This document shows positions 48,308-59,765 of a DNA stretch of 64,000 nt, one piece after another. The DNA lies in NCBI RefSeq assembly GCF_032062135.1, contig NC_092868.1:48217163-48281162 (forward strand). The letters run 5' to 3'. Position 1 is the first letter of the stretch, and each line of letters starts with the position of its first letter. The translations under genes and the position numbers were made by a program. This DNA comes from Pyxicephalus adspersus (lineage: Eukaryota > Chordata > Amphibia > Anura > Pyxicephalidae). A model generated the notes under the pieces. The model saw nothing but the letters and a program-made list of their open reading frames with translations. It was not told where the DNA came from and searched no databases.

Positions 48308-49047
48308 TGCTTGAGCTGTCATCCGGATTTCCTATTTCTCAGCCAATCACAGAGCACTAGAGATCAATGGGCACAAGTCTCCCATTCATGTCCAGTGCTG
48401 AATGGCTGAGAAATGTAAAACCTCAGCCAATCACAGAGCACTAGGGGTGAATGGAGAGGCTTGTCCTCATTTAACCCCTAGTGCCCTGCAATCCCTCACT
48501 GTCAGGAGGATTTCCAGGGCTGTGTTCATTGCAACCCTGGAAATCCTCCTGTCATTTGGATAACCTGTAAAAAAAAAAAAAGGTTTATTTACACAAACAC
48601 ACACACGTTATTAAAATAATTTAACATTAAAGCCTCATCCTATTTTTTAACTTATATTTTAACCCTTTCAGGGAATGAGTAAGGGGTTTTATGTACCCCT
48701 GTACTCATTCCCCAGGGTGGGGCGGTGGAGATCTGGGACTCTCCTTATTAAAGGGGGCTTCCAGATTCCAAAGTCCTGCTAAAAATGTTTATAAAAGCCC
48801 CCATTGTTTTCAATGGAAGCTTTCATAAAAGTTTAAAAAAAGCTTGAAAAAGCCTTCATTGAGTTCAATGGAAGCGTTTTCCCGCGTTTATCCAGCGTTT
48901 TAATTTTTTAAATGTTGCAAGCAACGTTTAGGATAACGCTCACAAATGTGCCTGAAGGTGTAGATTAGCCCAATGGAATGCATGGGGACTTCAAATATGG
49001 GCTTTTAAAAGCCTCAGGTTAAATGCTGGGGAAACAGTCCGTGTAGA

Positions 49048-49449
49048 CTAAAGCTGCATACACACGTCCAATATTTATAGTTAGAAACGACTGACGAACG
49101 ACCGATTAACAACCGATTGGCCAAAAAATGGCGTTGGAAATGAACGACCGCCACGGTGGATCTGATTTCCGGACGATCTTTCACTATCTATCGTGTGTAC
49201 GGTCGTTCAGTGATTGTGCATGTTTCTGTGGTACACTTTCTCCTTTACATGTCCCTCCCTGCATCGTTTAAACGATTGTATCTGGCGTGTGGACACTGTT
49301 GGTGGATTATATTTGAACGATCATATTGTTACAGCACATACAGAATTGTGCACAATATGATTGTTCAAGTATAATCGTGCATAATCGTTGATCGGTCGTA
49401 ATTGTTCATTTTCTAACAATAATTATGGGAAGTGTGTACCTAGCTTTAG
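49048..49449. mobile_element. Palindromic MITE nested in the hAT-like element
   Basis: The ends CTAAAGCTGCATACACACG and GTGTGTACCTAGCTTTAG are imperfect inverted repeats of about 60 bp that include acgaccgatt and ggtcgt words. An inner hairpin pairs gaacgatcatattgt with acaatatgattgttc. A TA may flank each end, but the boundary is ambiguous. Confidence 0.7.
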
Positions 49450-49973
49450 CCTAATATTGATGTGACAGGTGCTCTTTAATATTCATGTGAAGTACAGGGG
49501 TATGTAATAGTGTTATGTATCTTTTAATAATGTATCTTTTTATGTATCATTTTATAATGTATCTTTTTACATCTGTTTGGAGGCTGTTGAAGCTCCACAC
49601 AGTGCTGAAAAAAACCCAAATTTTTCCTCCCATTGACTTTAATGGTGTTCGACTTTGACATTTGACCACCCAAATAATTTTGCTCTATTCGAGCGAATAG
49701 CTGACAAATCGAATAGTGAGCTATTCGACCAACACTAATTCCTAGTTCTCCTAGCATCCAATCAGCAGGTTCAAGCATTTTTACCCAGAAATTGCTATGG
49801 ACAGAAACAGCCATGCAACCGCATATATATCCACCATTGCATACTTCAGAAATTTCACTTTACATAGGGTAAAGGGTAAACAACCCTTAAATGTAAAACT
49901 TTTTTTTTTTTTTTTAAATAGGGTGCAGCACCACCTAATTATTGATAGCCTAGGCGATCGAGAATGAGTGGAA

Positions 49974-50330
49974 GCGCAGAGCCTCCCGTGATACCTACGT
50001 CAGGCATCCCAGGAGGCTCCTGGGTGCTCCTTCTGTGCACGCCCGAGCATCTCAGGCATGTGCAGAAGGAGCCCTTTTGACAAAAGGAAAAAGATTGCCA
50101 ATCTTACGCATGCGCAGTGAGATCAGCAAGTTTTTTTCCCACCTACGTCACCCGATCTCACACTGGAAGAAGAGAAGATGGCGGTGCCCGGAGCGATGGC
50201 CCGAAGACGGATGCCGGGACGACACGGGACCTGATAGAAGAGACCTCCGGATGGATTGGACTGTTCTGCGGGATAAAAAGTAAGTGTATTTTTGTTGTTT
50301 TGGGGACTTTTGAGTTTAGTTCCTCTTTAA
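49974..50330 (+). repeat. Hairpin-bearing interspersed repeat, best copy
   Basis: The hairpin arms gctccttctgtgcacgcc and ggcatgtgcagaaggagc pair across a short loop. Downstream are gcatgcgcagtgagatc, cacccgatctcacactgg, and a GC-rich stretch reading tgatagaagagacctccgg. It ends in gtttagttcctctttaa, a terminus also seen, inverted, at 62917. Two related copies are near 41.1-41.7 kb. Two overlapping open frames (50035-50425) are artefacts. Confidence 0.65.
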
Positions 50331-50400
50331 ATGCCTATATGCTGGTATACAGTGTATATCTTTGGCACCACCTTGGAAAACAGTTCAAACTCAAATTATA

Positions 50401-50960
50401 TCATTTTTTAAGGAAACACATGTAATATCAATCCCCTGATTTCTTTTCATAAAAAAGACAAACTATGATCTTTCCTTTCAGGTCCCCTAATTGGTATAAA
50501 ATTGTCGTTAAACACCTGCTTCCAATTATTGGATAGTCTCCCTGATTCAATAATATCACTCCTTGGAATATATTTCTCCTTGAAAATTCTTAAAAAGGAC
50601 AACTGGGAACAGCATAATCAATTCAAATATTGCGCATATGGTATTGACATTTCCGTCTTCTCATTTGTTTGGCCTTGCGACATCCATTGGAGGTCCCACG
50701 AGTTGTCAGGAAGAGCAACCCGTGTGGCTCAAGGGCATAATTACTGGAATATAATTTATTGAGTATAATATGATCCTGACTGTGCTTCTGAAGGTTGATT
50801 ATAAATGTTCTTATATGCAAACTTAATTCGTCAAACAATTCCCCTTTGGGCTGAATTTCGTTTGCTTGTGTAATATATCTTAGATTTACATACAGATAAA
50901 CAATGTTGTCAGCTTTACTTCTATCTTCACTTGGCAGTTTGTGGGTCTTATACATGAGAA
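50401..50960 (-). pseudogene. Decayed Penelope-like GIY-YIG endonuclease C-terminus
   Basis: On the minus strand, frames from 50955 downward read NIVYLYVNLRYITQANEIQ, followed by LHIRTFIINLQKHSQ, then GLLFLTTRGTSNGCRKAKQM and RRRKCQY. Further down, in another frame, VNTICAIFELIMLFPVVLF is seen. The order resembles the C-terminal GIY-YIG domain of vertebrate Penelope-like elements: a VYL...Y(I/V)G..T segment, a histidine-containing helix, a G...R.R.E.FWI segment, and an LNT...GLN end. Frame changes and lost residues (for example YIG now YIT) mean it is a pseudogene. No reverse transcriptase domain is visible upstream. The family assignment rests on this ordered resemblance. Confidence 0.5.
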
Positions 50961-51850
50961 TAGGGTAGGTTTTACATTATTCAGTGTGATTAGTTATCAC
51001 TTTCAGGACTAAATAAAATTTGAAAAAATTGTGTTATCATTTTTTTAGTTGGGTAAATTGTGGTTGAGGTGTTTATTTTTGTAGTCAACTGCTTTGCTAA
51101 TCAAATTTAAATTATTTAATCAACGGAGAGTTTGTCTGAAACAAGGAGTTTTTGCCAATAAGGATGCTTTGGAATTGTCCAAGACATTGAAATGGTTAGA
51201 AGCCATCTAATGTTTTTAGATATATATATTGAAGTTAAACTATAGATTACCTAAGTCATTCAGTGATATGATCATTTTTTTCCTGCCACCACTGGAAACT
51301 TGCTATTGAATGAAAAGTTCGGCTGGGGAAAACCTTGGGTGTTTATAAAGCATACATGTTGTGAGTATAGAACATTGCATGATTTTGTCAAAATAAATCA
51401 TTTAAATATTGATTGATTGTTGCTATTAATAAACTTGTGATAATACATCCCCATCTTTATTCTATCCTGAAGAAGCAGAGAGGGAATCTGCGAAACGTGT
51501 TGTTGTTAAAAATGTTCTAATGGATTAGATGGAATATGGTATAAAAAAATTAACTCCACCCAGGCAAAAAATAAAAATAAAAAAGGGAGCCAAAAATCTG
51601 AAAGCTCAATTCCAGCCTTGATGTTTATTTAAAAAATAGCTTTGGCTATTGGCTATGAAAAAAAAAATAAACTTGTTGAATCAGATACTCCATTAGGTTT
51701 ATTGCTCCCCAGGTTTCTTTAACCCATTTCTTTTGAACATATGGTTGCATCGCAATGATTCATTTACCCTGGACAGAATTAAACTCATACATGGGCGCCA
51801 TGCTCAAAGAGATAGGTACATGATGTCACTACAGACTAACAAAAGACTAA

Positions 51851-51853
<3 letters not shown>
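50961..51853. other. Spacer with one GCGAAACGTG hairpin
   Basis: A hairpin (GCAGA at 51475-51479 with TCTGC at 51487-51491) is directly followed by GAAACGTGT. This may be retroelement-derived. The rest is not recognised. Confidence 0.4.

Positions 51854-51888
<35 letters not shown>
51854..51888. repeat. (AT)n microsatellite
   Basis: About 17 AT dinucleotides. Confidence 0.97.
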
Positions 51889-51891
<3 letters not shown>

Positions 51892-52300
51892 TAAAAAAAT
51901 AGTCAAAAGCAGTTAAAAGATTCAAAGGAGTCACTCTCGCTCTGTACAAAGTTTGGGAGATGCTAAAAGGAGTTACTGCTGAGTTCATAATTCTCTATGA
52001 TACAATATTATAGTAGCACCTTGTAATTCATATTAATTTGTGAATTAAAGACTTGATATTTAAAATAAAGAAAAGGTAAAAAATAAAACAATTTAAAACA
52101 CAGCTTCAGCTAGGGCTTCCCTTTAAGTAGCTCACCAGTCACAACATTTATTCATGACATGAGTGAGATGTTAGAATTTAAATTACATATAAAAATACAT
52201 GAAAGAAAAAAAAAGGAAGACAGACAAAGACTGGGAACTCTTTGGACATTTTTCCAAATGGATTTTACAAATATCACTGCTGTTATGCAAAAGTGAGAAG

Positions 52301-52774
52301 TAGGGATGAGTAGGAATGATTTCTGCTAAATTGATTTTGCTGAATTTTACTACCTGCAAAATTTACCTGTAGCAGATAGCCTCAATTTTGATAATGGGGT
52401 GCTTAGGTGCAATTTTCTTAGGAAAAAATTGCTGTTCTATTCTGTATTTAGAAAGTATCTTTTTTAGGAGTGTATTTAGGAACTTTACTTATTCCTATTC
52501 GTGTTCTTTTCATTTTTTTTCTTATTTGCACATGCAATTGAATTTGTAACCCCCAGGCCCCCTGATCTCGCACATGCACAGTGCGAGATCAGATGAGGAA
52601 GCCAGAAAGAAAGAAAGCAGACACTAACCCTATAACTAAAAACCTAAATTTAACAAACATGTCAACAAAACTATAAACCTGTACTTGCAAACAATAGTGC
52701 CAAAAAATATTGGATACCAGATTCTAATTTGTCAAGTCTTCTGCACCAAACTTTGGTGTATTCGACCAACACTA
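52301..52774. mobile_element. Possible hAT-type element, TAGGGATGAG/CAACACTA ends
   Basis: TAGGGATGAG at 52301 and GACCAACACTA ending at 52774 match the ends of the hAT MITE families here. The outside 8-mers do not match, so the pairing of these ends is uncertain. A small hairpin, gatctcgcaca with tgcgagatc, lies at 52563-52590. Confidence 0.4.
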
Positions 52775-53395
52775 TATACCTGGCAGCCCAGTTGGGTTCC
52801 TTAAAACAAAAAGGAAGCCCATGTACCCATTTGGTGTGGTAACCAGTCAGCCTTTTCACCCAGCCAGCAGGCTTTTACAGCAGAAAACAAAAGAAAAGGC
52901 TTAAAACAATAGTCAGCTAAAATACAATGATGCGTGGACAGCTCAGACTAATATTAAGGTCTGGCTACCAGCTTAGGTTGGGACTTATTGGTTGTGGAGC
53001 ACACAAAGCTCTACCAAGCCCCTGGGCTTGAAAACTAAGGATAGAATTTGATTCTCGCAAAATGTTTGCTTTCTCCATATTACACATAAAATCTAGAGGC
53101 ACTCGCCATGTGTAGGTGAGAAATATATCTGGCACAAATGACTTTCACAATCCTGCCAGCAAGTGCTTCAAAGTAAACATATACTTTATCTACCTTGGCT
53201 TGTACTGTAGCAGATAGTAAACCCAAAATGCAATTTTGACATTTGTTTTTGCAGCATCCTTGCCTTGATAGTGGGGTGGGAGTGATGGTTGTCTTTGCTG
53301 CTGTAATAAGTGGTGTTCAGGTATTAACACCATTTAATGTAGCAGTGATCTGAGCGAAATCTGATATTTTTATTTTTTTAGTAGAATTGTCCCTT
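52775..53395. other. Unique spacer
   Basis: No feature is recognised. Confidence 0.4.
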
Positions 53396-53429
<34 letters not shown>

Positions 53430-53463
53430 TATATATATATATATATATATAAATATATATATA

Positions 53464-53504
<41 letters not shown>
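53396..53504. repeat. (AT)n microsatellite, 109 bp
   Basis: Alternating AT with a few AAAT and TTTA interruptions. It is self-complementary and so potentially cruciform-forming. Confidence 0.97.
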
Positions 53505-53507
<3 letters not shown>

Positions 53508-54203
53508 CTTTAACTCTGCTTGAAGACTTTCATCATCTGCTATTCACCAAGAGGCCTGCTCTCTTTCTGCACCCGGCACATTGTCCTTCCAATAAAACAT
53601 CACATTTGCCCTAAGGGATGCTGAACCTTTAGGTGAGCCAACAAGAGAAAACAATGTTCCTTCTTTTATCCCTATTTTGTGTTTGCTGCCGACAATCTAC
53701 TCCATGCAGCCGCTGACATTTTTGCAAATTTCCCAGCTTAATTCTCTTTTTATTAATGTAACACATCTCAGTTCTCCAAGGTTGAATCACATCCCAGCCA
53801 TCGCAGCAGCTCTTCACAGAAATGCTTCCTTCTGATGCTGACAAATATTGTTGCAGATGGCATTTAAGTGATGGGGCTTGACAAAAAAAAAAAAAAAACG
53901 TACCAGAGATGCTTTGCTTTTGAAACCTGATGCTATCAAGACATTCATCAAAGTGACAAGACTACAAAAGTCTTACATAGTGTTCTCTTGACAATTCATG
54001 TAGAATACAGTCTGTTCTTTGCTTTTTATCAGTCCATTTAAAATAACTTTGTATTTAATGATCTAGTAAAACATTGGGGGAAAAAAACCCTGAAAAACAT
54101 GTCACCAAAAATATGGTATAATGATCGATTATTTTCAGACTTGAATCAATGGAATCTAGTATATGGTTGATATATATGGGTGAAATGTAAAGCATATTGC
54201 ACT
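53505..54203. other. Unique spacer
   Basis: An A16 run lies at 53883-53898. No gene is recognised. Confidence 0.4.
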
Positions 54204-54589
54204 TTAACCTCCCTGGCGGTATTTGTATTTTTACATGTCAAATCGGTACATTTGACATTTAAAAATACTTCCATTTTTAAATTTCCTGCCAGCACCTGGC
54301 CACACACACGTCGAATACCTGGCTGGCATCAACATTCCCTAGCCTCGCATCTCCAATGCTTATACGCCGGGCTAGGGGAGGCAGATGCTGGGCATTGCCG
54401 ATGGGATGCCGATGCCGGCCAGCATTACCAAGTGGACCTAGATGCCAGGCCAACATCCATGGAGGATGCCAAGGGCTTATGAGGACCAGGTAAATCCTCA
54501 ATTTCACCCCAAGTGTGGCTCGGGGTTACCGTTTTCTGTATATAAATTTCACCCCGAGCCACACTCGGGAATACTGCCAGGGGGGTTAA
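54204..54589. mobile_element. TTAA-flanked MITE (piggyBac-like)
   Basis: TTAA at 54204-54207 and at 54586-54589 flanks a 378-bp insert. Terminal inverted repeats CCTCCCTGGCGGTATT and CCCCCCTGGCAGTATT (reverse complement of the right end) match at 14 of 16 positions. Near the right end, gtgtggctcggggt and its complement form a subterminal hairpin. The TTAA duplication and CC-start are consistent with piggyBac. No transposase is present. Confidence 0.88.
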
Positions 54590-54702
54590 TGCTAACGCGA
54601 AACAAAAAAGATTTTCACATATCCAATAAATATCAATAAATAGATTTTAACTATAGGTATTATAGTAACCTGAAATCAGTATTTATACTACTATATGTAT
54701 AT

Positions 54703-55312
54703 TGTAACATAGTGGGAATTGTAGGGCTTGGTTTGAAGGTGATCACAAGGTGTGTTCACTTGGCAAAGGAGATAAAGGGCCAGAATAGGGCTGTGTAATT
54801 ATGGTGCTACATATATGTGTCTCTTTATTTGAGACCCAGGCCGGGAGTGTCCTGGAAGGAATGAGTGGGCCAGACACTCTATCCCTTTTTTGATTAGAAA
54901 AAAGGAGGCACCTGGGTAATGATAACAATAAGTAAGTATTTATAAGTAAGACTGTGGTGGAACAGACGGCCTTGTGGCTCAAGGAGAATATCTGTGTGAG
55001 GGCCAAGTAGGTTTCCCAAAAATGTATGTCTGGTGGAGTGTTGCAGAGAGAGACAGGAGGCGTTTTTATTTGTTATTTTGTGATAGACTATGATAAAACA
55101 GATCCCCTGCAAGGGTAAACCTTGATGAAAACTTTCTGCACATGTTTTGGCATGAATAAAAACACCCTAAAATCCTATTTGGAGTGGAGAATATGTATTT
55201 GATTCTAATCTCTCACATCCTATCCCTCTCTCTGTGCTCTCTATCTGTCTGTGCCTATACTGAAGCCATCATGTTGTTTGTCACTGGTGGGGAGAGCTGC
55301 AACCCTGTAACA
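54703..55312 (+). mobile_element. LTR-like block (tentative)
   Basis: It opens TGTAACATAGTGGG, contains gtctctttatttgagaccc, a late poly(A)-signal-like gaataaaaacaccc at 55155, then pyrimidine-rich ctctcacatcctatccctct, and closes with ggggagagctgcaaccctgtaaca. The order of signals suits an LTR. Target duplications were not found, and no retroelement genes follow. Confidence 0.4.
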
Positions 55313-56204
55313 CCTCCGCAGCAAAGTAGCCTGCTGGCCAAAAGTGTTACAGACCCATCACCCCTTACCAGGAGTCAACAAAACTCCGCACCCGAGTGAT
55401 CCCAAGTCCCTTTACAGGGGGAAAAATTCTAACAGTAATTACCTGAAAACGTTTAATGTAGCCACCACATGTAAGCACTGATAAGTTGCAGTATATTATA
55501 TTTTGGTTTTTAGGCATAGATTTGCTTTAAGCTAGTACATGACAGCTCAGTATGAACATAAATAACAGGTAAGTACACTTGTATTGAAAAGTTGTTTTTG
55601 AAGGAATGTATTAGCAAATTAAAGGGTGTTTTTGTATATTTGCCTGAAGCTATTCGTCAACCAACTCATCCATTTTCCGTAGACACATCAGAGCATGCTG
55701 TACTAGAATAAGGTAATCAGAAAATACAGTAAATATCTCAATCTCTAGGTCTGTGATTGGAAATAATGTCCTCATTTCATATTGTTTCCAGTATACTCTA
55801 TATATCCCTTTCAGTTCACACAGATGTAATCTTCTACAGAATATATGCCTGTTTAACACCATCCATTTATCTATATTATATAGAGGAGACATCTTGACAA
55901 ACCAGGTGAAAGATTGATTGTATTTATCAGAAGGGAAGAGAAAAATAGCAAAGGGCACAAAACTGAGAATTAAAAGAAGACAGCTTTTTTTTTGGTTATA
56001 AAGGTTTATGTTTTTGTACACTAGCCACTGCTATGAAAGTTGACAACATTCTGTTTTATTTGTATAGTTTGTGTACTTTGAGGTCATGCACTGTAGGTGT
56101 TCCAGTGGGAACTGAAAAGTACATACATATTCATACCTAGAGATCTGTGAGGTCAGAAGTAAAGGGCAAGGTTGGTACTGAAAGATAAGCTGGTTCTGAT
56201 AGAC
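55313..56204. other. Unique spacer
   Basis: A 123-codon minus-strand frame at 55650-56021 has no recognisable domain. Confidence 0.35.
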
Positions 56205-56508
56205 TAGTCCTTCCTTTTCAACCTTTTTACTCCTTAGGACCCCTTGAAATATTTTTCAGGTGTTGGGACCCCCTGCTCAAATTAGTTTGTTGGGAGTCAG
56301 TGGGGGAAAACCTACTTTAACAGGTGGAAAAATGCTGTAGCCCCTACAGTCCTGCAGTGGTGGCTAGAATACCACCTAGAGTCATATAGCTGGTTCTACC
56401 AAGTGGTCTTGGCCACAGAAATGAGGAAGAAAAGATCAAACTGGAGGTCAACAGCAACCTCTGGTAACTATCGTGTTCAACAAAACCCTGTTTGAGAATA
56501 GCTATACC
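56205..56508 (-). mobile_element. Probable Charlie-like relative, reverse strand
   Basis: The left part, ttttcaacctttttactcc with gaccccttgaaatatttttcagg, and the right part, aaaccctgtttgagaatagc, are the reversed termini of a Charlie-type element. The interior does not match the other copies here, so it is a different subfamily. Confidence 0.5.
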
Positions 56509-57058
56509 AGTACATTAGCTGAGCTGTGATAGTTCTTATTTATTGGTCTTCTTTAAAGAAGAAACCTTTGGATACAGCTATATATCTCCCAGTAGAGAGT
56601 CCTTAATTATCCAGTGGCTCCCTCATATTTTCCTATTGGTTTGGTAAAAGTGGAATGGAATGCCCAAACATGCTGTCTGGGTTGTAATTAAAGACTTGTT
56701 TAGAGACCCAGGTAGGTTGTAACATTACATTTCTGTAGTCAAAGGAACTCAGAAAGGATTAGAAGCTGTCTTCTGTTAAACATAGAAGTGAACTTAGATC
56801 ACTTCGATTGGAACACCCTTAAAATGTTGGAAAAAAGCCAAAATTGTCGCTGGTTAACATCTTTTTGTCGCTGTTGGAAATAAACAAGAAACACCAGAAT
56901 TCCCATTGTTCTTTACAATAAATTGTACAGATGGCATTTTCCACTCAATAGAATTTAGTGCTGTACCAACTGCAGAGCACATGTCCAGGAGAAGGGAGGT
57001 ATCCTACAATAGCAAAAACAGATACAGTAGTTTGGAAGTAGTGGAGGTTGGTTATTAT
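56509..57058. other. Unique spacer
   Basis: No feature is recognised. Confidence 0.4.
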
Positions 57059-57240
57059 TATTATTTTTATTTTTAAACAGGATTTAAATAGCGCCAACAT
57101 ATTACGCAGTGCTGTACATTATATAGGGGTTGCAAATGACAGACTAATACAGACAGTGATACAGTAGGAGAGGACCCTGCCCCGAAGAGCTTACAATCTA
57201 GTAGGTGGGGGAATTTACACACAATGGTTAGAGGAGGTGT
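57059..57240 (-). mobile_element. L2-like retroelement tail, reverse strand
   Basis: It starts with TTA repeats (57052-57065), then ttaaatagcgccaacatatt, acgcagtgctgtacatt, gcaaatgacagactaatac, gagaggaccctgccccgaag and agcttacaatctagtagg. Read on the minus strand, the end is the gctat.taaat tail with TAA repeats, like the V-SINE tail at 39260-39328. Such tails derive from L2-clade LINEs. Confidence 0.75.
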
Positions 57241-59117
57241 ATTCATGTTCAGCCCCTTCACATTTGCCTCTTCTGCTTCTTATATACTCCCAGGATAGGT
57301 TAAAAAAATGGGAATGGATAATGAGCAGAAGAGGCAAATGTGAATAGCCGTTTGTTAGTCTGCTGCCTCTAACCAGCCTCCACCACTTCCAATGTACTGC
57401 TAGGGCCGTTGCAGGTTACTCCTCTTCTCCTTGACATGTGCCCTTTTGTTGGTAGGTCACTGCGTTCCATTGAGTAGAAGTGAAACACAGCATCTGTGCC
57501 ATTCCAAGTGTAAAAGTGTATTCTGGGATGCTTCTCGTTGACTTCCTACAATACGTTGCATTTACAATGTTCCAGATTATTGAGTTTCTGCCAGTATCTT
57601 GCTGGTGCCATTGCTGTTGCAGCAGCTGCTGTTGTAGCTGCATTGTATCCTTTTCTACCACAACTTGTGTACCAACCTTTGGCTGCTGAATTACTGACCA
57701 CTTTTTATTCCTCAAACATGATACACTTGGTTACCGACATGGCTTGTTTTCTGACTACAATACTGTCTGCTCCTGTTCTGCTACCTGTATATCAAACTGA
57801 GCCTATTTATTAGTGTGGAATTGAGTGTTGCTGCAGCTATTGGAGCCTGTTCTCGGGTCATGGCACCAAGGTCTGTTGCATTGTCCAGCAACTAATAAAA
57901 GGCCAGGGAACCTTTGTTCTATGACAGAGTGTGAGATTCCCAAGTAAACTAGTAAGAGGTCCATTGGACCCCTTGTGAGTTCACTATACACCGGTTACAG
58001 TCGGTAATTTCTCCTTAGTATCTGCCAAAACTCAAAAATGCTACAAGAAAGACCTTTGCTATTGAAAATTTTAAGAAATTTGGTGCCTCAAAGTAACTTT
58101 ATTTGCTGTCCCTTTTTTGTCTTTCAAATCTGTTTTTTAAATGTGGCTCTACATCTGTAAATAACCTCAGTTTAGTTGTATGCTGTTACTTTTCCTCCCA
58201 ATTACTTTATTATGAAGCAGTAAAGAGCTTTGTTAATCTTACATAACGAGCATCCATTCAATGAATGTATTGCAGTTTTGGAAAAGGGCTGCTTTTCGAT
58301 GTACGCTCTAGCAGTGATATTTTTGGCTACTACAAAAATACTTAATAAAAGGCCAAAAAGATAAAATGCCTCGATTATCCTAAAAATGGTTCTTTGTGCT
58401 GGAAAAGATGGACCCAAGGCATTATTTCCATCATAAATTCTGAAGGACATTGCAAAAGCGACAAGTAATATAGGCTCTAAAATTGCAACTGTGTGTACTC
58501 ATTTTGTTTGCCATAATTACGTAACCTATTGGGCAAATTGGAATCTATATATTTTGGCTGCACTTTCATTTTTACATTAGCTGCTTTGCTTCAGCTTTAT
58601 TGGTATCTGTTCACTAAATTGCCTTCAATTACCAGTAGTTCATTTTTCTTTTATGGTTCAATAGCGTGGCTGAAGACATTTTCAAGAAGTGTATCTGATG
58701 GAAATTTTTACCATGTTTTGGATCATTCATATTTCTATGTAAGGCAGATCTTTAGCCAAAAAATGAAATACATGAGTTGTCCATTAAAAGATACACTAAC
58801 AAACTAGCTTGAAATTTCAGTTTTAAATGAGAGATTTCCACCACTGTGCTTTTTCCTGCCACTCACAGCATTTACTCTTATAACAACACAATTCAACCTA
58901 AACCTAATTCTGGACCTGCCCCAGCCCTGGTTGAACAGCTAAATGGGAACTGTGTGATACACTCTACTCTCTTCCAATCCGCTTTCTCTTCCTATCAACA
59001 TGTTTTTTCTTGGCACATGAACTGAATGATTCCGATATTGCTTCTTCCACTCACACTCCAACCCAAAGTCAAAATCAGGTATGTGCACTGCTTGTTTTTA
59101 AAAATAACGATAATGAC
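57241..59117. other. Spacer with a CAG-rich patch
   Basis: 57600-57660 encodes a short glutamine-rich run on the minus strand within a 99-codon frame; the same DNA is open on the plus strand. 57400-58010 has a repeat-like texture but no matched copy in this window. 58500-58810 is unique. No gene is recognised. Confidence 0.35.
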
Positions 59118-59765
59118 TGTCATGCTCAAAAAGGCGGAACCAATAGGGGGTGGTGTAAGCCCAAGTAAATCTAAGGTGCAGAGTCTAAGTATCAGCCTGG
59201 TCTTCTCCAGAGCCTCTAGTGGTGAGGATGCTGCACTGCATACTGATACAAGGGTTGGGGTCCATGGACACACCAGGAGGGGCAGAACAGTGCAAAGTAC
59301 AATATCAGCGGGCAAGAGAGTAGTCAATGATAACCGGGGTCGAAGCAGGTAGCAAAGAGGCAAGGTCATAAACAAAGCCAGGGGTCTAGTACCAAAAACG
59401 ATAAACACAGGTGACACGGGGACAAAAGAAACTGGAGAGTGACAGAGGAAGCCCCAGAACAATGGGGATAGGAGAAGACACAGAAATAGACTGAAGGTAC
59501 GGGTGACACAGGGGTGACAAAGGAACTGAAAGAATGGAATGGCACAAGGGAAGAGCATACTAGACAACAAGGGATTAGAACAGGAACAGGAAACACTCAA
59601 TCAGACAGCAACTGAGCAGGAAACAGTTCAGCAGAGATATGGGGCTCAGCTGTAATCTGGAGACATTATGCTCAAATACTGAGCACTGTGTCTGAGTCAG
59701 CTAAATAGCCAGGACAAGAGACAAGAAGTTATCACCTGATTGGCACCAGGAGGTGTGATGCCTAT
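59118..59765 (-). mobile_element. LTR-like block, reverse orientation, second copy
   Basis: It aligns in order with 27545-28250, including ggtcttctccagagcctct and gctaaatagccagga. It begins TGTCATGCTC, a plausible LTR terminus. The 201-codon minus frame across it is the longest in the window but is low-complexity and lacks retroelement motifs. Confidence 0.45.

Larger units (their letters stand above)
47435..49745. mobile_element. 2.3-kb hAT-like hairpin-rich element with 8-bp duplication
   Basis: ATTCCTAG is repeated exactly at 47435-47442 and 49738-49745. The 2295-bp insert starts TAGTGTTG and ends CAACACTA, with subterminal cgaata/attcg words near both ends. The interior is mostly inverted repeats: 17-bp arms GCGGTTACAGCTAATTG (47688-47704 and 47719-47735), a perfect 24-bp palindrome (47761-47784), two hairpin modules of about 200 bp (47863-48047 and 48092-48307), an inner hairpin around gggaatgagta, and a separate palindromic MITE at 49048-49449. 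There is no transposase frame, so movement would need a hAT transposase supplied elsewhere. Confidence 0.85.

Noticed and set aside
51468..51500. A definite hammerhead ribozyme
   Set aside because: Core words are present but an extra A precedes stem II and no stem III with cleavage site could be traced, so it is kept only as a finding to test.
57416..57715. Glutamine-rich minus-strand frame
   Set aside because: The Q run comes from a short CAG-rich patch that is also open on the plus strand; the rest resembles no protein known to me.
58995..59600. Longest open frame, 201 codons, minus strand
   Set aside because: It lies in an LTR-like repeat shared with 27.5-28.2 kb, is leucine, proline and serine rich, shows no domain, and the other copy is not open in the same way.
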